Assembly: GCF_026738875.1 (NCBI RefSeq)
Contig: NZ_JAPQFJ010000020.1
Location: forward strand, 1-61,301
DNA: 61,301 nt
From: Clostridium brassicae
GTDB lineage: Bacteria; Bacillota; Clostridia; Clostridiales; Clostridiaceae
Reading direction: 5' to 3'
The notes under the pieces are model-generated. The model searched no databases, had not been told where the DNA came from, and was given only the letters and a program-made list of their open reading frames with translations. This document shows positions 9,264 through 17,514 of the stretch, piece by piece (within the stretch, counting starts at the first letter, position 1; every line of letters starts with the position of its first letter). The translations under genes and the position numbers were made by a program.

Positions 9264-10850
9264 TTATTGAAGTTTTTTATCTTCAATCTCATTACAATTC
9301 GTTAAATCATATTTTGGGTTGTTTATAATCATTTTAATACCGCAAAATGCTAGTATTAACATGAAAAATAATATAGGAAATCCTGCAACTGTAGCTAATT
9401 GTTTAGTTGAATCTATACCGCTTATAGTGTCTCCAGAGGAAATTAAATTTATAATAGCTATAAACGCCATTGAAATTCCCCAAAACATTTTTATTCGAGA
9501 AGGAACGTTTTTTTCATCTGCTTCTTTTGTGTCTGTAGATAATGTAGAAATAGTAGTTGTCATAGTATCACACATAGTTACTATAGAGATGAATATAGCT
9601 ATGATAAAGAATAGAGAGGTTATGGCGTAAAATGGATAATTTTTTATAAATGCAAATAAGGCAGCCTCTGTACCTACTGATTGCATAGTTTGCCAAAGAC
9701 CTGTTCCACTAATTTGTTGGTGAATGGATGCGCCGCCGAATATAATAAACCAAAAAACACCGAATATAGATGGGATTATAAAATTCATAATCATAAACTC
9801 TCTTATTGTTCTTCCTTTGCTTATTATGGCAAAAAACATTCCCATCAAAGGAGAATATGCTAACCATATTGCCCAATAATATATAGGCCACCATCTAGAC
9901 CACTTTGAACCATCTATAGGGCTAAGATATGTGGATACGGAAAACAAATGATCCAATGAATATCCAATAGACTGAGTTCCTAATGAAAAAATAAAGGTTG
10001 TTGGACCAAATATAAATATAAAGATTAAGAGCCCTATATATAATTTGGTGTTTTTATCAGCAATCCATTTAATACCTTTCTCTAATCCGGTTATACTAGA
10101 AATTATATATGTGATTACAATAATAAAAACTACAATTATCCATGTTGATTTTGTATTAGGAGTTCCTAAAATTAAATTTAGTCCTGTGCTGATTTGCATT
10201 GTTCCAACACCAAGTACAGCTGCAACACCACCAGCTATAGCAAATAAACATATATTATCTATCATAGATTCTATAAATTTATTGACTGGTTTATTTCTAA
10301 GTATATACAATACAGAACTAACTCTACATGGTAACTTCATATTAAAAACAGCAAAAGCTATACTTACACCTGATGTAGCGTACATTGCATAGGGTATGAA
10401 TGTCCAATGTGTAAAAGATATATTCATTGCTAGCATTGCTGCTGCTTCACTACCAGATTTAATGGTTCCACCAATTTGAGGAGGGTTAATAAAATGTGTT
10501 ACAGGTTCAGCAATTCCCCAAAATAATATCCCTGTACCTATTCCTGATGTAAGTGATATAGTAAACCAATTCCAATAGCTTAAAATAGGCTTAGCATCTG
10601 AACCACCAAGTTTTATATTTCCGTATTTAGACATAGTTAACCATATACATATACATGTAAACATTACTGCAGTTACTTGAAATAACCATCCAAAATTATT
10701 AAATGCTATAGTTACTATTTTATTTTGTATGTTATATAAGTTTTGGGGCTCAAATATACCCATAATTATTATTGCTAAGAATATTATAGACATAGGTATT
10801 AGTATTGATTTTCTTGCTTTTATATTTCTAACACTAGTTTTTAAATTCAT
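9264..10850 (-). CDS. BCCT family transporter (betaine/carnitine/choline type)
   Basis: A 528-residue, 12-helix membrane protein of the BCCT family, which import quaternary ammonium or sulfonium compounds. Diagnostic segments are TGILFWGIAEPVTHF near residue 100 and WWPIYYWAIWLAYSPLMGMF near residue 325, the Trp-rich substrate box. It lacks the long charged cytosolic tails used by osmosensing members such as BetP, so nutrient uptake is more likely than osmoprotection. Ribosome binding site CAGGAG lies before the ATG. It follows an MFS transporter and a PLP lyase-like gene on the same strand, suggesting a catabolic unit. Substrate (carnitine, betaine, choline, S-methylmethionine or similar) is not determined by the sequence. 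Confidence 0.88.
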   Translation of the reverse strand: MNLKTSVRNIKARKSILIPMSIIFLAIIIMGIFEPQNLYNIQNKIVTIAFNNFGWLFQVTAVMFTCICIWLTMSKYGNIKLGGSDAKPILSYWNWFTISLTSGIGTGILFWGIAEPVTHFINPPQIGGTIKSGSEAAAMLAMNISFTHWTFIPYAMYATSGVSIAFAVFNMKLPCRVSSVLYILRNKPVNKFIESMIDNICLFAIAGGVAAVLGVGTMQISTGLNLILGTPNTKSTWIIVVFIIVITYIISSITGLEKGIKWIADKNTKLYIGLLIFIFIFGPTTFIFSLGTQSIGYSLDHLFSVSTYLSPIDGSKWSRWWPIYYWAIWLAYSPLMGMFFAIISKGRTIREFMIMNFIIPSIFGVFWFIIFGGASIHQQISGTGLWQTMQSVGTEAALFAFIKNYPFYAITSLFFIIAIFISIVTMCDTMTTTISTLSTDTKEADEKNVPSRIKMFWGISMAFIAIINLISSGDTISGIDSTKQLATVAGFPILFFMLILAFCGIKMIINNPKYDLTNCNEIEDKKLQ

Positions 10851-10973
10851 AAATAGTCTCCTGTATTATTTATATAGAGTTTAAGATATGCTATAATCTA
10901 TAAGCAAAAATAAATTATAGATAATCTAATATATAAATTAATATATATATATGTATGTGCTCCTAATAATTAA

Positions 10974-11009
10974 AACTCTATTTAATTAATTGATTAAGTA
11001 AATAGAGTT
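10974..11009. terminator. Hairpin between MFS and BCCT genes
   Basis: Stem AACTCTATTT / AAATAGAGTT (10974-10983 with 11000-11009). The run after the stem on the minus strand is A/T-rich but not a clean T-tract, so it may only attenuate transcription into the BCCT gene. Confidence 0.45.
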
Positions 11010-11056
11010 CTGGTTTATTAGAATTTCAAAATCATATTTAAGTTATTTAGTCATTA

Positions 11057-12295
11057 TTAATTGCTGTTTTTTTCTTTTTTATTTATTTTATTTAATAGAT
11101 AAGTTGCAAAAACTCCTAATATTGCCGCCATTAATGAAAGTATAAATATATAGTTATATCCTTTTTGACCGTATTTATCCAACCAATTTCCTGCTAGTGT
11201 GTAATAGAACGCATCTGGTGAAAAACCTACTAAAGAGGCAAATCCAACGATAGCGCCTGTTATTTCTATTGGTATGTTTGATTCAGAGACTGAGGCAAAA
11301 TATATACCTCTAAATCCACATAATATTGATGTTAATACTAACATATTTATAACAGCAATCCATATAAAAGTATTAGCTTTAGGGATTATTAAATAAGTTC
11401 CAACACTTATGGCTGTTAGTATAAATCCTACAAACATAACTTTTATAGATGAACCTATTTTATCAGTAAGTATACCAGCAATAGGAGATGCTCCCATTTT
11501 GATAACATAGGTTCTTATTATAGATAAAGCTGAAACTAATGTAATAGGCATTACATATACCTTTGATAAGTAGGGACTTAAGTAGGTTAAGCTTGAAAAT
11601 ACTAAGTATGTTGAAAAGATTATAATACCTATTAGCCAAGCTTTAGGCATAGCAATTATTTTCGCCATAGATTTAAAATTTAATGCATTTTCAGATGTAG
11701 TATCATCTTTATTTTCTTCAATTAAGAAAAATAATAATATACCGCATATTATAGAAGAAGCTGAATATAACCATATAACATATTTAAATCCAACTGTTAT
11801 TTGTGTGAATTTACCAAACAAATACAAGCCTATAAATGATATTATTGTACCAGCTATACCTGATAAACCTTCATAAAAACCGAATATTCTTCCTTGCTCT
11901 GATTGGCTACCTTGCATTCTGACAACTTTAATAGATGCTGAGAAAAAGGTTAAAATAGTTGTAAATCCCCATAATATAAATGTTAGAAGTAGCATATTAT
12001 ATGATGGCAATGTTGCAAAATAAAAACCTAGTGCACCAGAAGAGACTAATGAAAATGTTATTAATTTCTTAACAGAAAATTTATCAGCAAACCAACCACC
12101 TACAAAGTAAGATATCATTCCTATCATTCCGTATAAACTTAATAAGTTACCAATTTGAGTGTGAGTTAAGTGTAATGATTGTTGCATTGGATCATAAAAT
12201 GATGATTTCATATAGGGTAAACTATACATAGCGGTTGTTCCAAATGCTAATATAAATATTATTAAAAATCTTTTTAAATTTTTGTTTTTTTTCAC
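11057..12295 (-). CDS. MFS transporter
   Basis: A 412-residue, 12-helix major facilitator. The loop 2-3 signature appears as GGWFADKFSVKKLITFS and the loop 8-9 counterpart as GILTDKIGSSIKV. The GTG start at 12295 is supported by GGAGG 8 bases upstream. It lies only 16 bases downstream of the PLP enzyme gene and is surely cotranscribed with it. Family assignment within MFS (organophosphate:Pi-like or unknown) is uncertain. In context it may import the PLP enzyme's substrate or export a product. Confidence 0.85.
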   Translation of the reverse strand: MKKNKNLKRFLIIFILAFGTTAMYSLPYMKSSFYDPMQQSLHLTHTQIGNLLSLYGMIGMISYFVGGWFADKFSVKKLITFSLVSSGALGFYFATLPSYNMLLLTFILWGFTTILTFFSASIKVVRMQGSQSEQGRIFGFYEGLSGIAGTIISFIGLYLFGKFTQITVGFKYVIWLYSASSIICGILLFFLIEENKDDTTSENALNFKSMAKIIAMPKAWLIGIIIFSTYLVFSSLTYLSPYLSKVYVMPITLVSALSIIRTYVIKMGASPIAGILTDKIGSSIKVMFVGFILTAISVGTYLIIPKANTFIWIAVINMLVLTSILCGFRGIYFASVSESNIPIEITGAIVGFASLVGFSPDAFYYTLAGNWLDKYGQKGYNYIFILSLMAAILGVFATYLLNKINKKEKNSN

Positions 12296-12311
12296 CTTGT
12301 TTAATCCTCCA

Positions 12312-13484
12312 TTAATAAGTACGTAGGGTATTATTTATTTTAGATAGAGCTTGTTTAAAATCATTTATTATATCTTGAGCTGACTCTAAACCGACAGCTA
12401 CTCTTATTAAATTATCACCATTCATTTGAATCAATGTATGTTGTTCTCCTAAACTAGTTGCTATTGTAGCTAATTCTAAAGAATTTATTAAATCTCTGCT
12501 AGCTTTATCTCTGATTACTCCGTTTATTCCATCTTTAAGTTTAAAGGTTACTATTCCGCCACCAAGTCCGTTCATTTGTTTTTTACAGAGGTCATATTGT
12601 AAATGTGATTTTAGAGCCGGATACTTTACAAATTCAATATTATCATTTTCACTTAAAAATTCAGCTAATTGTAAAGCATTGTCACAATGTTTTCTTACTC
12701 TCATATCTAAAGTGTTTATTCCTCTTAATATCATCCATGCACTTATAGGATGTAACGCTGCTCCTGTAAAACAGCATAAACTAGGCCATCTTACTAGCTC
12801 TATTAATTCCTTTGAACCGATTACAGCACCACCTAATGTATCTCCATGTCCGTTTATAAATTTCGTTAAACTATGAACTACTAAATCTGCACCCAATTTT
12901 ATAGGTTGTTGTATTATGGGTGTAGCAAAAGTGCCGTCTACTATGAGTAAACTTTTATTTTCATGTGCTAATTCAGCTATTTTTTTTATATCTACCATAT
13001 CCAGTGAGGGATTAAGAGGGCTTTCTATGTAAACCAGTTTTGTATTTGGTTTTAATGCTTTTTTTACATTTTCTGAATTTTGAGCTTGTACAAATGTGAT
13101 ATCTACATCAAATTTAGATAGTAATTCACTTATAAGTATTTTTGTGTGAGAGAATATTCCATCTGAACTTATTACATGATCTCCACTCTTTACTAAAGCT
13201 AATATAGTAGAAGCTATAGCTCCCATTCCAGAAGCACTAACAATAGCACTTTCTCCACCTTCTAACATAGCTAATTTTGATTCTAACTCAGTTAAAGTTG
13301 GATTACATTCTCTAGAATAAACGTACCCCCAAGTTTGACATAGTTCCTCAAAATGCTCTACTGTTTTCGCAGCAAAGGTGGCTGTTTGGTATATAGGTGA
13401 ACTAAGTGCTCCTGTTGTTGGGTCTGGTTTATGACCCCAATGAATTATTTTAGTTTCTAAATCATAATTTGAATTATTACTCAT
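12312..13484 (-). CDS. Cys/Met metabolism PLP-dependent enzyme (gamma-lyase/synthase fold), atypical active site
   Basis: A 390-residue member of the cystathionine gamma-synthase/methionine gamma-lyase family. YSRECNPT near residue 60, SGMGAIAST near 90, DGTFATP near 185 and the PLP lysine in SLTKFINGHGDTLGG near 208 are intact. The segment that carries the catalytic tyrosine in methionine gamma-lyases (Y-G-x-T) reads GIFSHT near residue 112, so Tyr appears to be Phe and no Cys follows it. That argues for an unusual substrate. AGGAGG precedes the ATG. It heads an operon with an MFS transporter and probably the BCCT transporter, downstream of a MerR-type promoter. Fold is certain; reaction is not. 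Confidence 0.82.
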   Translation of the reverse strand: MSNNSNYDLETKIIHWGHKPDPTTGALSSPIYQTATFAAKTVEHFEELCQTWGYVYSRECNPTLTELESKLAMLEGGESAIVSASGMGAIASTILALVKSGDHVISSDGIFSHTKILISELLSKFDVDITFVQAQNSENVKKALKPNTKLVYIESPLNPSLDMVDIKKIAELAHENKSLLIVDGTFATPIIQQPIKLGADLVVHSLTKFINGHGDTLGGAVIGSKELIELVRWPSLCCFTGAALHPISAWMILRGINTLDMRVRKHCDNALQLAEFLSENDNIEFVKYPALKSHLQYDLCKKQMNGLGGGIVTFKLKDGINGVIRDKASRDLINSLELATIATSLGEQHTLIQMNGDNLIRVAVGLESAQDIINDFKQALSKINNTLRTY

Positions 13485-13588
13485 ATCTTCCTCCTATAAT
13501 TAAAATTATTAACAACGTTTTCTTATTGTGTAAGGATTTATTTATATTTTAAATGTACAAACTCATACATTATTTTGTGTATGTAAAT

Positions 13589-13619
13589 ATAATAAAGTAT
13601 ATAGTTACTATAGTGTCAA
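13589..13619 (-). promoter_or_regulatory. MerR-type promoter with 19-bp spacer before the PLP gene
   Basis: On the minus strand TTGACA (13619-13614) and TATTAT (13594-13589) are separated by 19 bp instead of 17. The spacer holds the dyad CTATAGTAACTATA. Overlong spacers with a central dyad are the hallmark of promoters activated by MerR-family proteins, which untwist the DNA. A perfect inverted copy of the 19-bp box at 13598-13616 occurs at 13691-13709, 74 bp away. The BmrR-like gene next door is the obvious activator (inference). Confidence 0.72.
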
Positions 13620-13690
13620 TACTTTAATTGATAAAAATTATCTATTTTTTATATGCGAATATATATAATTCCATTGTAAAACTAAGTAAA

Positions 13691-13709
13691 ACACTATAGT
13701 AACTATATA
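13691..13709. repeat. Second, inverted copy of the MerR operator box
   Basis: Exact reverse complement of 13598-13616 (core CACTATAGTAACTATA). It has no TTGACA/-10 pair around it, so it is not a second promoter of the same kind. It could be an auxiliary operator. Confidence 0.6.
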
Positions 13710-13726
13710 GTATTGATATATTTGAA

Positions 13727-13760
13727 CAAAAAAAGAGCAAATATTATATTTGCTTTTTAT
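13727..13760. terminator. Terminator after the MerR gene
   Basis: Stem GCAAATA / TATTTGC flanked by an A-run on the left and a T-run on the right, so it can act in both directions. It ends the minus-strand merR-like gene. Confidence 0.6.
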
Positions 13761-13779
13761 GTAAAATATATATTTAGTT

Positions 13780-14637
13780 TTATACTAGGCACCTTAAATC
13801 TATATCTCTTTTTTTTACTTTAATTTGTAATTCCGTTAAAAGATCATCTTCACTGGTAGCGGACAATGGATCTATTATACAAATTTCATATATATATTGT
13901 TCTACAGGGATTCTTTTATATTCTATATAATCCATGAGTTTTTTTATGTGTTTATAATTATTTTTATAGGATCCTTTATAAGACATACAAATGAATTCTC
14001 CAGAAGGAATTTCGCTTATATATGGTTTAAGTTTAGTATTAAATATATTTTTTTCTATTATTACAAAACTTTTTTTATAATGTACTTTTTCATTATTTAA
14101 GAAATCGTTTGTATTAATTAATCCACTTACACCACCATAAAAAATAGATAAATTTTCTTCCATCATATTGGCAATTTTACGTCTAGCAAGTTCCAGTGTT
14201 CGTTCATAACTTAGTTCTTTTTCATAGTCTACAGAAAGAATACTTCTTGTTTGAAAATATTTTCTTGAGATTCTTCCAATTTCATTCTCTTTTAGGCCAT
14301 TTTCAATTGTCTCCTTTTTTTTAGTTAAAACTTTTTTTATAATCTCTAGTTCTCTTATTTTTGAATTGACTATATCTATTTTATTATCTAGTAGTTGCAA
14401 CATTTCTTCATTATTACCATTTAACTTAACTTTTATTTCTTTTAGTGGCATACCTAGACATTTTAGATATTTAATCAAATCTAGTTGAGAAAATTGGCTA
14501 ATTGAATAATATCTATAGCAGTTTTCTTTATTTACATGTAGTGGTTTAAATAAATCTATTTGATCGTAATATCTTAATGTTTGTATGCTTATTTTATGAA
14601 GTTTGGACATCTCTCCTATACTAAAATAATTATTCAT
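13780..14637 (-). CDS. MerR family regulator with GyrI-like effector domain (BmrR type)
   Basis: A 285-residue protein. The MerR winged HTH covers about residues 1-70 (YFSIGEMSKLHKISIQTLRYYD...GMPLKEIKVKL), followed by a dimerisation coiled coil (about 75-120) and a C-terminal GyrI-like ligand-binding domain (about 125-285). Length matches BmrR. Family knowledge: such proteins bind amphipathic or cationic ligands and activate promoters with overlong spacers. It lies on the same strand as, and upstream of, the PLP-MFS-BCCT genes, whose promoter has a 19-bp spacer. The ligand may be a quaternary or sulfonium compound carried by the BCCT transporter (speculative). Confidence 0.88.
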   Translation of the reverse strand: MNNYFSIGEMSKLHKISIQTLRYYDQIDLFKPLHVNKENCYRYYSISQFSQLDLIKYLKCLGMPLKEIKVKLNGNNEEMLQLLDNKIDIVNSKIRELEIIKKVLTKKKETIENGLKENEIGRISRKYFQTRSILSVDYEKELSYERTLELARRKIANMMEENLSIFYGGVSGLINTNDFLNNEKVHYKKSFVIIEKNIFNTKLKPYISEIPSGEFICMSYKGSYKNNYKHIKKLMDYIEYKRIPVEQYIYEICIIDPLSATSEDDLLTELQIKVKKRDIDLRCLV

Positions 14638-14739
14638 ATTTAGTGCCCCTCCCGTATGTTTTAATAGACATTATTTTATTAAAATTAGAATATGATTTAT
14701 TTTATAATATCATATTTTATTAAAAGTTTTGAAAGTGAA

Positions 14740-14778
14740 CCCCAATATTTAAGCTTATTATAATCTTAAATATTGGGG
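14740..14778. terminator. Strong hairpin in a divergent intergenic region
   Basis: Perfect 14-bp stem CCCCAATATTTAAG / CTTAAATATTGGGG (14740-14753 with 14765-14778). It lies between the divergent merR-like and beta-lactamase genes, where no terminator is needed, and lacks a T-run. It may be an insulator or a relic. The rest of 14638-14995 shows no gene. Confidence 0.45.
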
Positions 14779-14995
14779 TAAAATCAAGGCGTTTTAATTA
14801 CACATCCTATGATTTTGCACGTTTTTAAATTCTTTACGAGTAGAATAACCATTTAAAAATACTTTTAAAAATGCTTTTACAATTTGTTTGATGTTTCAAT
14901 TTACATACAGTATAATAAAATAAATGAAAAATAGTAAAATATTGAGATGCAATAATGGCTATACAACTTATATTGATTTGGAAGAAGGAATTATA

Positions 14996-15925
14996 ATGAA
15001 AAAAATTGTAGAAATTGCTTCTGTTTGTACGATATGTATTTATATGATTGGATGCAGTAATATAAATAATAATGTAAATCAGCAATCAGCTAAAGATAAA
15101 AAAGAATCAACATCTTCGGTTGTTATGAAAAATAAGGATACAATGTCAAAGGAAAATGCTGTAGTAGAGAACACATCTACATCAAAGAAAGCTGCTAATT
15201 ATAAGGAGTTTTTTAATGGTATTGATGGATGCGCTGTTTTCTATAATAGTGATATGAAAGAATATCGATTTTATAATGAACAATTATGTGAAAAACAGGT
15301 ATCTCCTTGCTCAACATTTAAAATAATAGCCACATTAGTTGGACTTGAGAAAGGGGTAATAACCTCTATCGATTCAAAAATGAATTATGATGGAACTTCT
15401 TATCCTATAAAAGCTTGGAATAAAGATTTGAACTTAAAAGAGGCTTTTCAAACATCATGTGTTTGGTATTTTAGAAAAGTTATAGACAAAATTGGAAAAG
15501 ATAATATGCAAAAAGCACTTAAAAAAATTAAATATGGGAACTGTGATATAAGCCAATGGAAAGGAGGAAATATTAATCCACTATCTGATTTAAATGGTTT
15601 TTGGTTAGAGTCATCTCTAAAAATTTCACCCAAAGAGCAAGTAGAAGTTTTAGCAAATATTTTTAATGGCAATACAGAATATTCAGAAAAAAATATTGCA
15701 ATTCTTAAAGATATAATGTTAGTGGATAAAAATGATCATATTTCTATTTACGGTAAAACAGGTACTGGAAATAAGGACAATGGTTGGTTTGTAGGAATGA
15801 TTGAGAAAGATACCCAAAAATATTTCTTTGCAATTCATTTAAATGATAAGAACAGTAGTCAGGTATCTGGACCTAAGGCTAAAGAAATCGCACTTAAAAT
15901 TATAAGGCAGCATTATGATAAGTAG
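14996..15925 (+). CDS. bla: Class D (OXA-type) beta-lactamase, lipoprotein
   Basis: A 309-residue serine beta-lactamase that hydrolyses penicillins and related drugs at the cell surface. Start ATG 14996 is preferred over an upstream in-frame ATG because GAAGAAGGA precedes it and the product then begins with a lipoprotein signal peptide (lipobox YMIGC near residue 19). All class D motifs are present: S-T-F-K at 106-109, S-C-V at 154-156, Y-G-N at 180-182, FWLESSLKISPKEQ near 202-215 and K-T-G at 254-256. The Asn/Lys/Ser-rich segment after the lipid cysteine is a linker. Clostridial class D enzymes are known (for example CBP-1 and CDD-1). No BlaI/BlaR pair adjoins it. Confidence 0.9.
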   Translation: MKKIVEIASVCTICIYMIGCSNINNNVNQQSAKDKKESTSSVVMKNKDTMSKENAVVENTSTSKKAANYKEFFNGIDGCAVFYNSDMKEYRFYNEQLCEKQVSPCSTFKIIATLVGLEKGVITSIDSKMNYDGTSYPIKAWNKDLNLKEAFQTSCVWYFRKVIDKIGKDNMQKALKKIKYGNCDISQWKGGNINPLSDLNGFWLESSLKISPKEQVEVLANIFNGNTEYSEKNIAILKDIMLVDKNDHISIYGKTGTGNKDNGWFVGMIEKDTQKYFFAIHLNDKNSSQVSGPKAKEIALKIIRQHYDK

Positions 15926-16009
15926 ATTAAATAAACTCCTTTATAATATCCATTTTTAAGAACAAGTAGGAAGGGTGGAAAATAATATTGAGATATTATG
16001 TAAAGCATT

Positions 16010-16049
16010 GAACCAATATGATTTTTAGCATATTGGCTCATTTTTATTT
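16010..16049 (+). terminator. Terminator after the beta-lactamase gene
   Basis: Stem GAACCAATATG / CATATTGGCTC (one G-U) with loop ATTTTTAG, followed by ATTTTTATTTA. Confidence 0.7.
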
Positions 16050-16111
16050 ATGAAATAAGAATGAGGTTCTATGTAATATGTGGAGTTGATAAAATATATA
16101 TAGAAAAAAGA

Positions 16112-16233
16112 TTGGAGGAATTATTTATGACAAGAGATATTTTTAATGCATAGCAGAGGCTATTGCATTATTATAAGAAGGTGATGAAATAGCCTTTGCA
16201 AATCCTAAAAATTGAATGACTAGGAGGAGCAAA
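16112..16233 (+). promoter_or_regulatory. Leader-peptide attenuator, copy 1 (before DUF1062)
   Basis: Order: ribosome binding site GGAGG 16114-16118; 8-codon leader ORF 16127-16153; hairpin A AATGCATAGC/GCTATTGCATT (16145-16154 with 16159-16169); competing hairpin B GCAGAGGCTAT/ATAGCCTTTGC (16153-16163 with 16189-16199); hairpin C TGCAAATCCTA/TAGGAGGAGCA (16197-16207 with 16221-16231), which traps the main ribosome binding site. A and B share GCTAT; B and C share TGC. Copies 2 and 3 keep every element. Stalling early in the leader ORF should block A, favour B and free the gene's start (inference). Confidence 0.75.
16127..16153 (+). CDS. Leader peptide, 8 aa, copy 1
   Basis: ATG with a strong ribosome binding site 8 bases upstream encodes MTRDIFNA and stops at TAG, the bases that begin the hairpin B arm. 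The two other copies also end in Ala-stop with GCA-TAG. The peptide is probably regulatory by being translated rather than a functional product. Confidence 0.65.
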   Translation: MTRDIFNA

Positions 16234-16851
16234 ATGAGCTATTTAAAAAAATATCAATGGGAATTAGTTCCTGAAAACTTACCAATAGTAAAAAGAAATT
16301 GTCCTAAATGTAATGAAAAAACACATTATATAAATAGTGAAAAATTCAGAGTAAACGCAAATAAAAACAATATTGATATTTGGCTGATTTATCAATGCGA
16401 AAAATGTAAATCAACTTGGAATATGACAATATATGATAGAATAAAGCCTGGTAATATTAATAAATATGAGTATGAAAAATTTCTTTCTAATGACAAAGAA
16501 TTAGCTAGAGAATATGCTTTTAATTTAAGTATATATAATAAAAATAAAGCTGAGGTTATTTTAGAAGATATAAATTATAAATTAATACAAAAGAATTTAG
16601 AAACATATTATATAAGTGAAAATGAACTTGTTATTGAAATTGTTTGTAAGTATCCAATAGAATTGAGAGTAGATAAGCTTTTAAGTGATAAACTTGGAAT
16701 TTCAAGAAGCAAAATAAAAAATATGCATAAAAAAGGATTAATTTTTATTAAAAATGATAAAAATTCATTAAATATAAAAGTAAGAGATGGAATGGAAATA
16801 CATGTTTTAAAGGTAGTAGAGAATATAAAAGTTTTAGAGGCCATAGTATGA
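16234..16851 (+). CDS. DUF1062 family protein (zinc ribbon plus S4-like RNA-binding domain)
   Basis: A 205-residue protein. The start is set by TAGGAGGAGC just before ATG 16234. The N-terminal half has a zinc-ribbon pair: CPKC near residue 22 and CEKC near residue 53. The C-terminal part, about residues 140-185, reads like an S4 RNA-binding fold (LRVDKLLSDKLGISRSKIKN, then VRDGMEI), as found in ribosomal protein S4, Hsp15 and RNA-modifying enzymes. No catalytic motif is seen. I infer an RNA- or ribosome-binding role. It is controlled by the attenuator leader shared with the CD3324-like genes at 17065 and 19866. Confidence 0.75.
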   Translation: MSYLKKYQWELVPENLPIVKRNCPKCNEKTHYINSEKFRVNANKNNIDIWLIYQCEKCKSTWNMTIYDRIKPGNINKYEYEKFLSNDKELAREYAFNLSIYNKNKAEVILEDINYKLIQKNLETYYISENELVIEIVCKYPIELRVDKLLSDKLGISRSKIKNMHKKGLIFIKNDKNSLNIKVRDGMEIHVLKVVENIKVLEAIV

Positions 16852-16930
16852 GCTATTATTATATTAATTATAAAGTATCTATTGTTATTATGGGTCAATT
16901 TTGATAAAATTTGTATAAGCGTAGTTAAGA

Positions 16931-17064
16931 GAGGAGCATAGTTTTATGAGAAGATATATTATTTATGCATAGCAGAGGCTATTGCATAAGGGTGGTTAAT
17001 TAATAAAATATAAAAATAGCCTTTGCTAATCCTAAAGTAAAATTATATTTAGGAGGAGCATAAA
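16931..17064 (+). promoter_or_regulatory. Leader-peptide attenuator, copy 2
   Basis: Same layout as copy 1. Ribosome binding site GAGGAG 16931-16936; leader ORF 16946-16972; hairpin A TTATGCATAGC/GCTATTGCATAA (16963-16973 with 16978-16989); hairpin B AGCAGAGGCTAT/ATAGCCTTTGCT (16971-16982 with 17016-17027); hairpin C TGCTAATCCTAAA/TTTAGGAGGAGCA (17024-17036 with 17048-17060), 11 of 13 positions paired over the ribosome binding site. B and C overlap by TGCT, so they exclude each other. Confidence 0.78.
16946..16972 (+). CDS. Leader peptide, 8 aa, copy 2
   Basis: Encodes MRRYIIYA-stop, with GAGGAG 9 bases upstream. It has the same length as copy 1 and the same GCA-TAG ending inside hairpin A. 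Confidence 0.65.
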   Translation: MRRYIIYA

Positions 17065-17358
17065 ATGAGCTATGTAAATGCAAGGGATATTTTCCCTAAT
17101 GAAATATTAGAAATAATTCAAAACTATGTTGATGGTGAATATATTTATATACCGAAGAAAGAAGAAAATAAAATTGCATGGGGTGAATTAACCAATAGCA
17201 AAAATGAACTTTTGAAAAGGAATGCAAGTATATATGAAGATTATTTAAAAGGAATGTGTACACAATCTCTTTCAGATAAGTATTATTTATCACCAAAAAC
17301 CATACAAAGGATTATTTTAGAAAAGAGAAAATGTCATAACATAGAATGTGCTACCTAA
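17065..17358 (+). CDS. CD3324-like small HTH protein, paralogue 1
   Basis: A 97-residue protein. The conserved N-terminus is NARDIFPNEILEIIQNYVDGEYIYIP, followed by a KxxWG segment and a C-terminal helix-turn-helix (YEDYLKGMCTQSLSDKYYLS, then PKTIQRII) reminiscent of Mor/sigma-like HTHs. Two paralogues lie at 19866-20141 and, on the minus strand, 32756-33043. A DNA-binding role is inferred from the HTH. Translation should be gated by the leader structure, whose hairpin C covers its AGGAGGAGC ribosome binding site. Transcription ends at a terminator that overlaps the last codons. Confidence 0.75.
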   Translation: MSYVNARDIFPNEILEIIQNYVDGEYIYIPKKEENKIAWGELTNSKNELLKRNASIYEDYLKGMCTQSLSDKYYLSPKTIQRIILEKRKCHNIECAT

Positions 17359-17382
17359 TTTGTTTTAGGTGGCACATTTTTT
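17345..17382 (+). terminator. Terminator overlapping the 3' end of CD3324-like paralogue 1
   Basis: Stem AATGTGCTACCTAA / TTAGGTGGCACATT (17345-17358 with 17365-17378, one G-U), then a T6 run. Confidence 0.8.
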
Positions 17383-17514
17383 AGTAGGATATTTTTTAAA
17401 TGTAATAAAAAATAAAAATTATTTGATTTGATGTAAATAGCAGAAAATATCAGGAATACATTTTCTCAAAATGATAGCCTTATATTACAAAATAATAAAA
17501 GGAGAAATGTATTT

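Noticed and set aside
9319-10392. Plus-strand ORFs opposite the BCCT gene
   Set aside because: Antisense shadows without ribosome binding sites; the minus frame encodes a full-length transporter.
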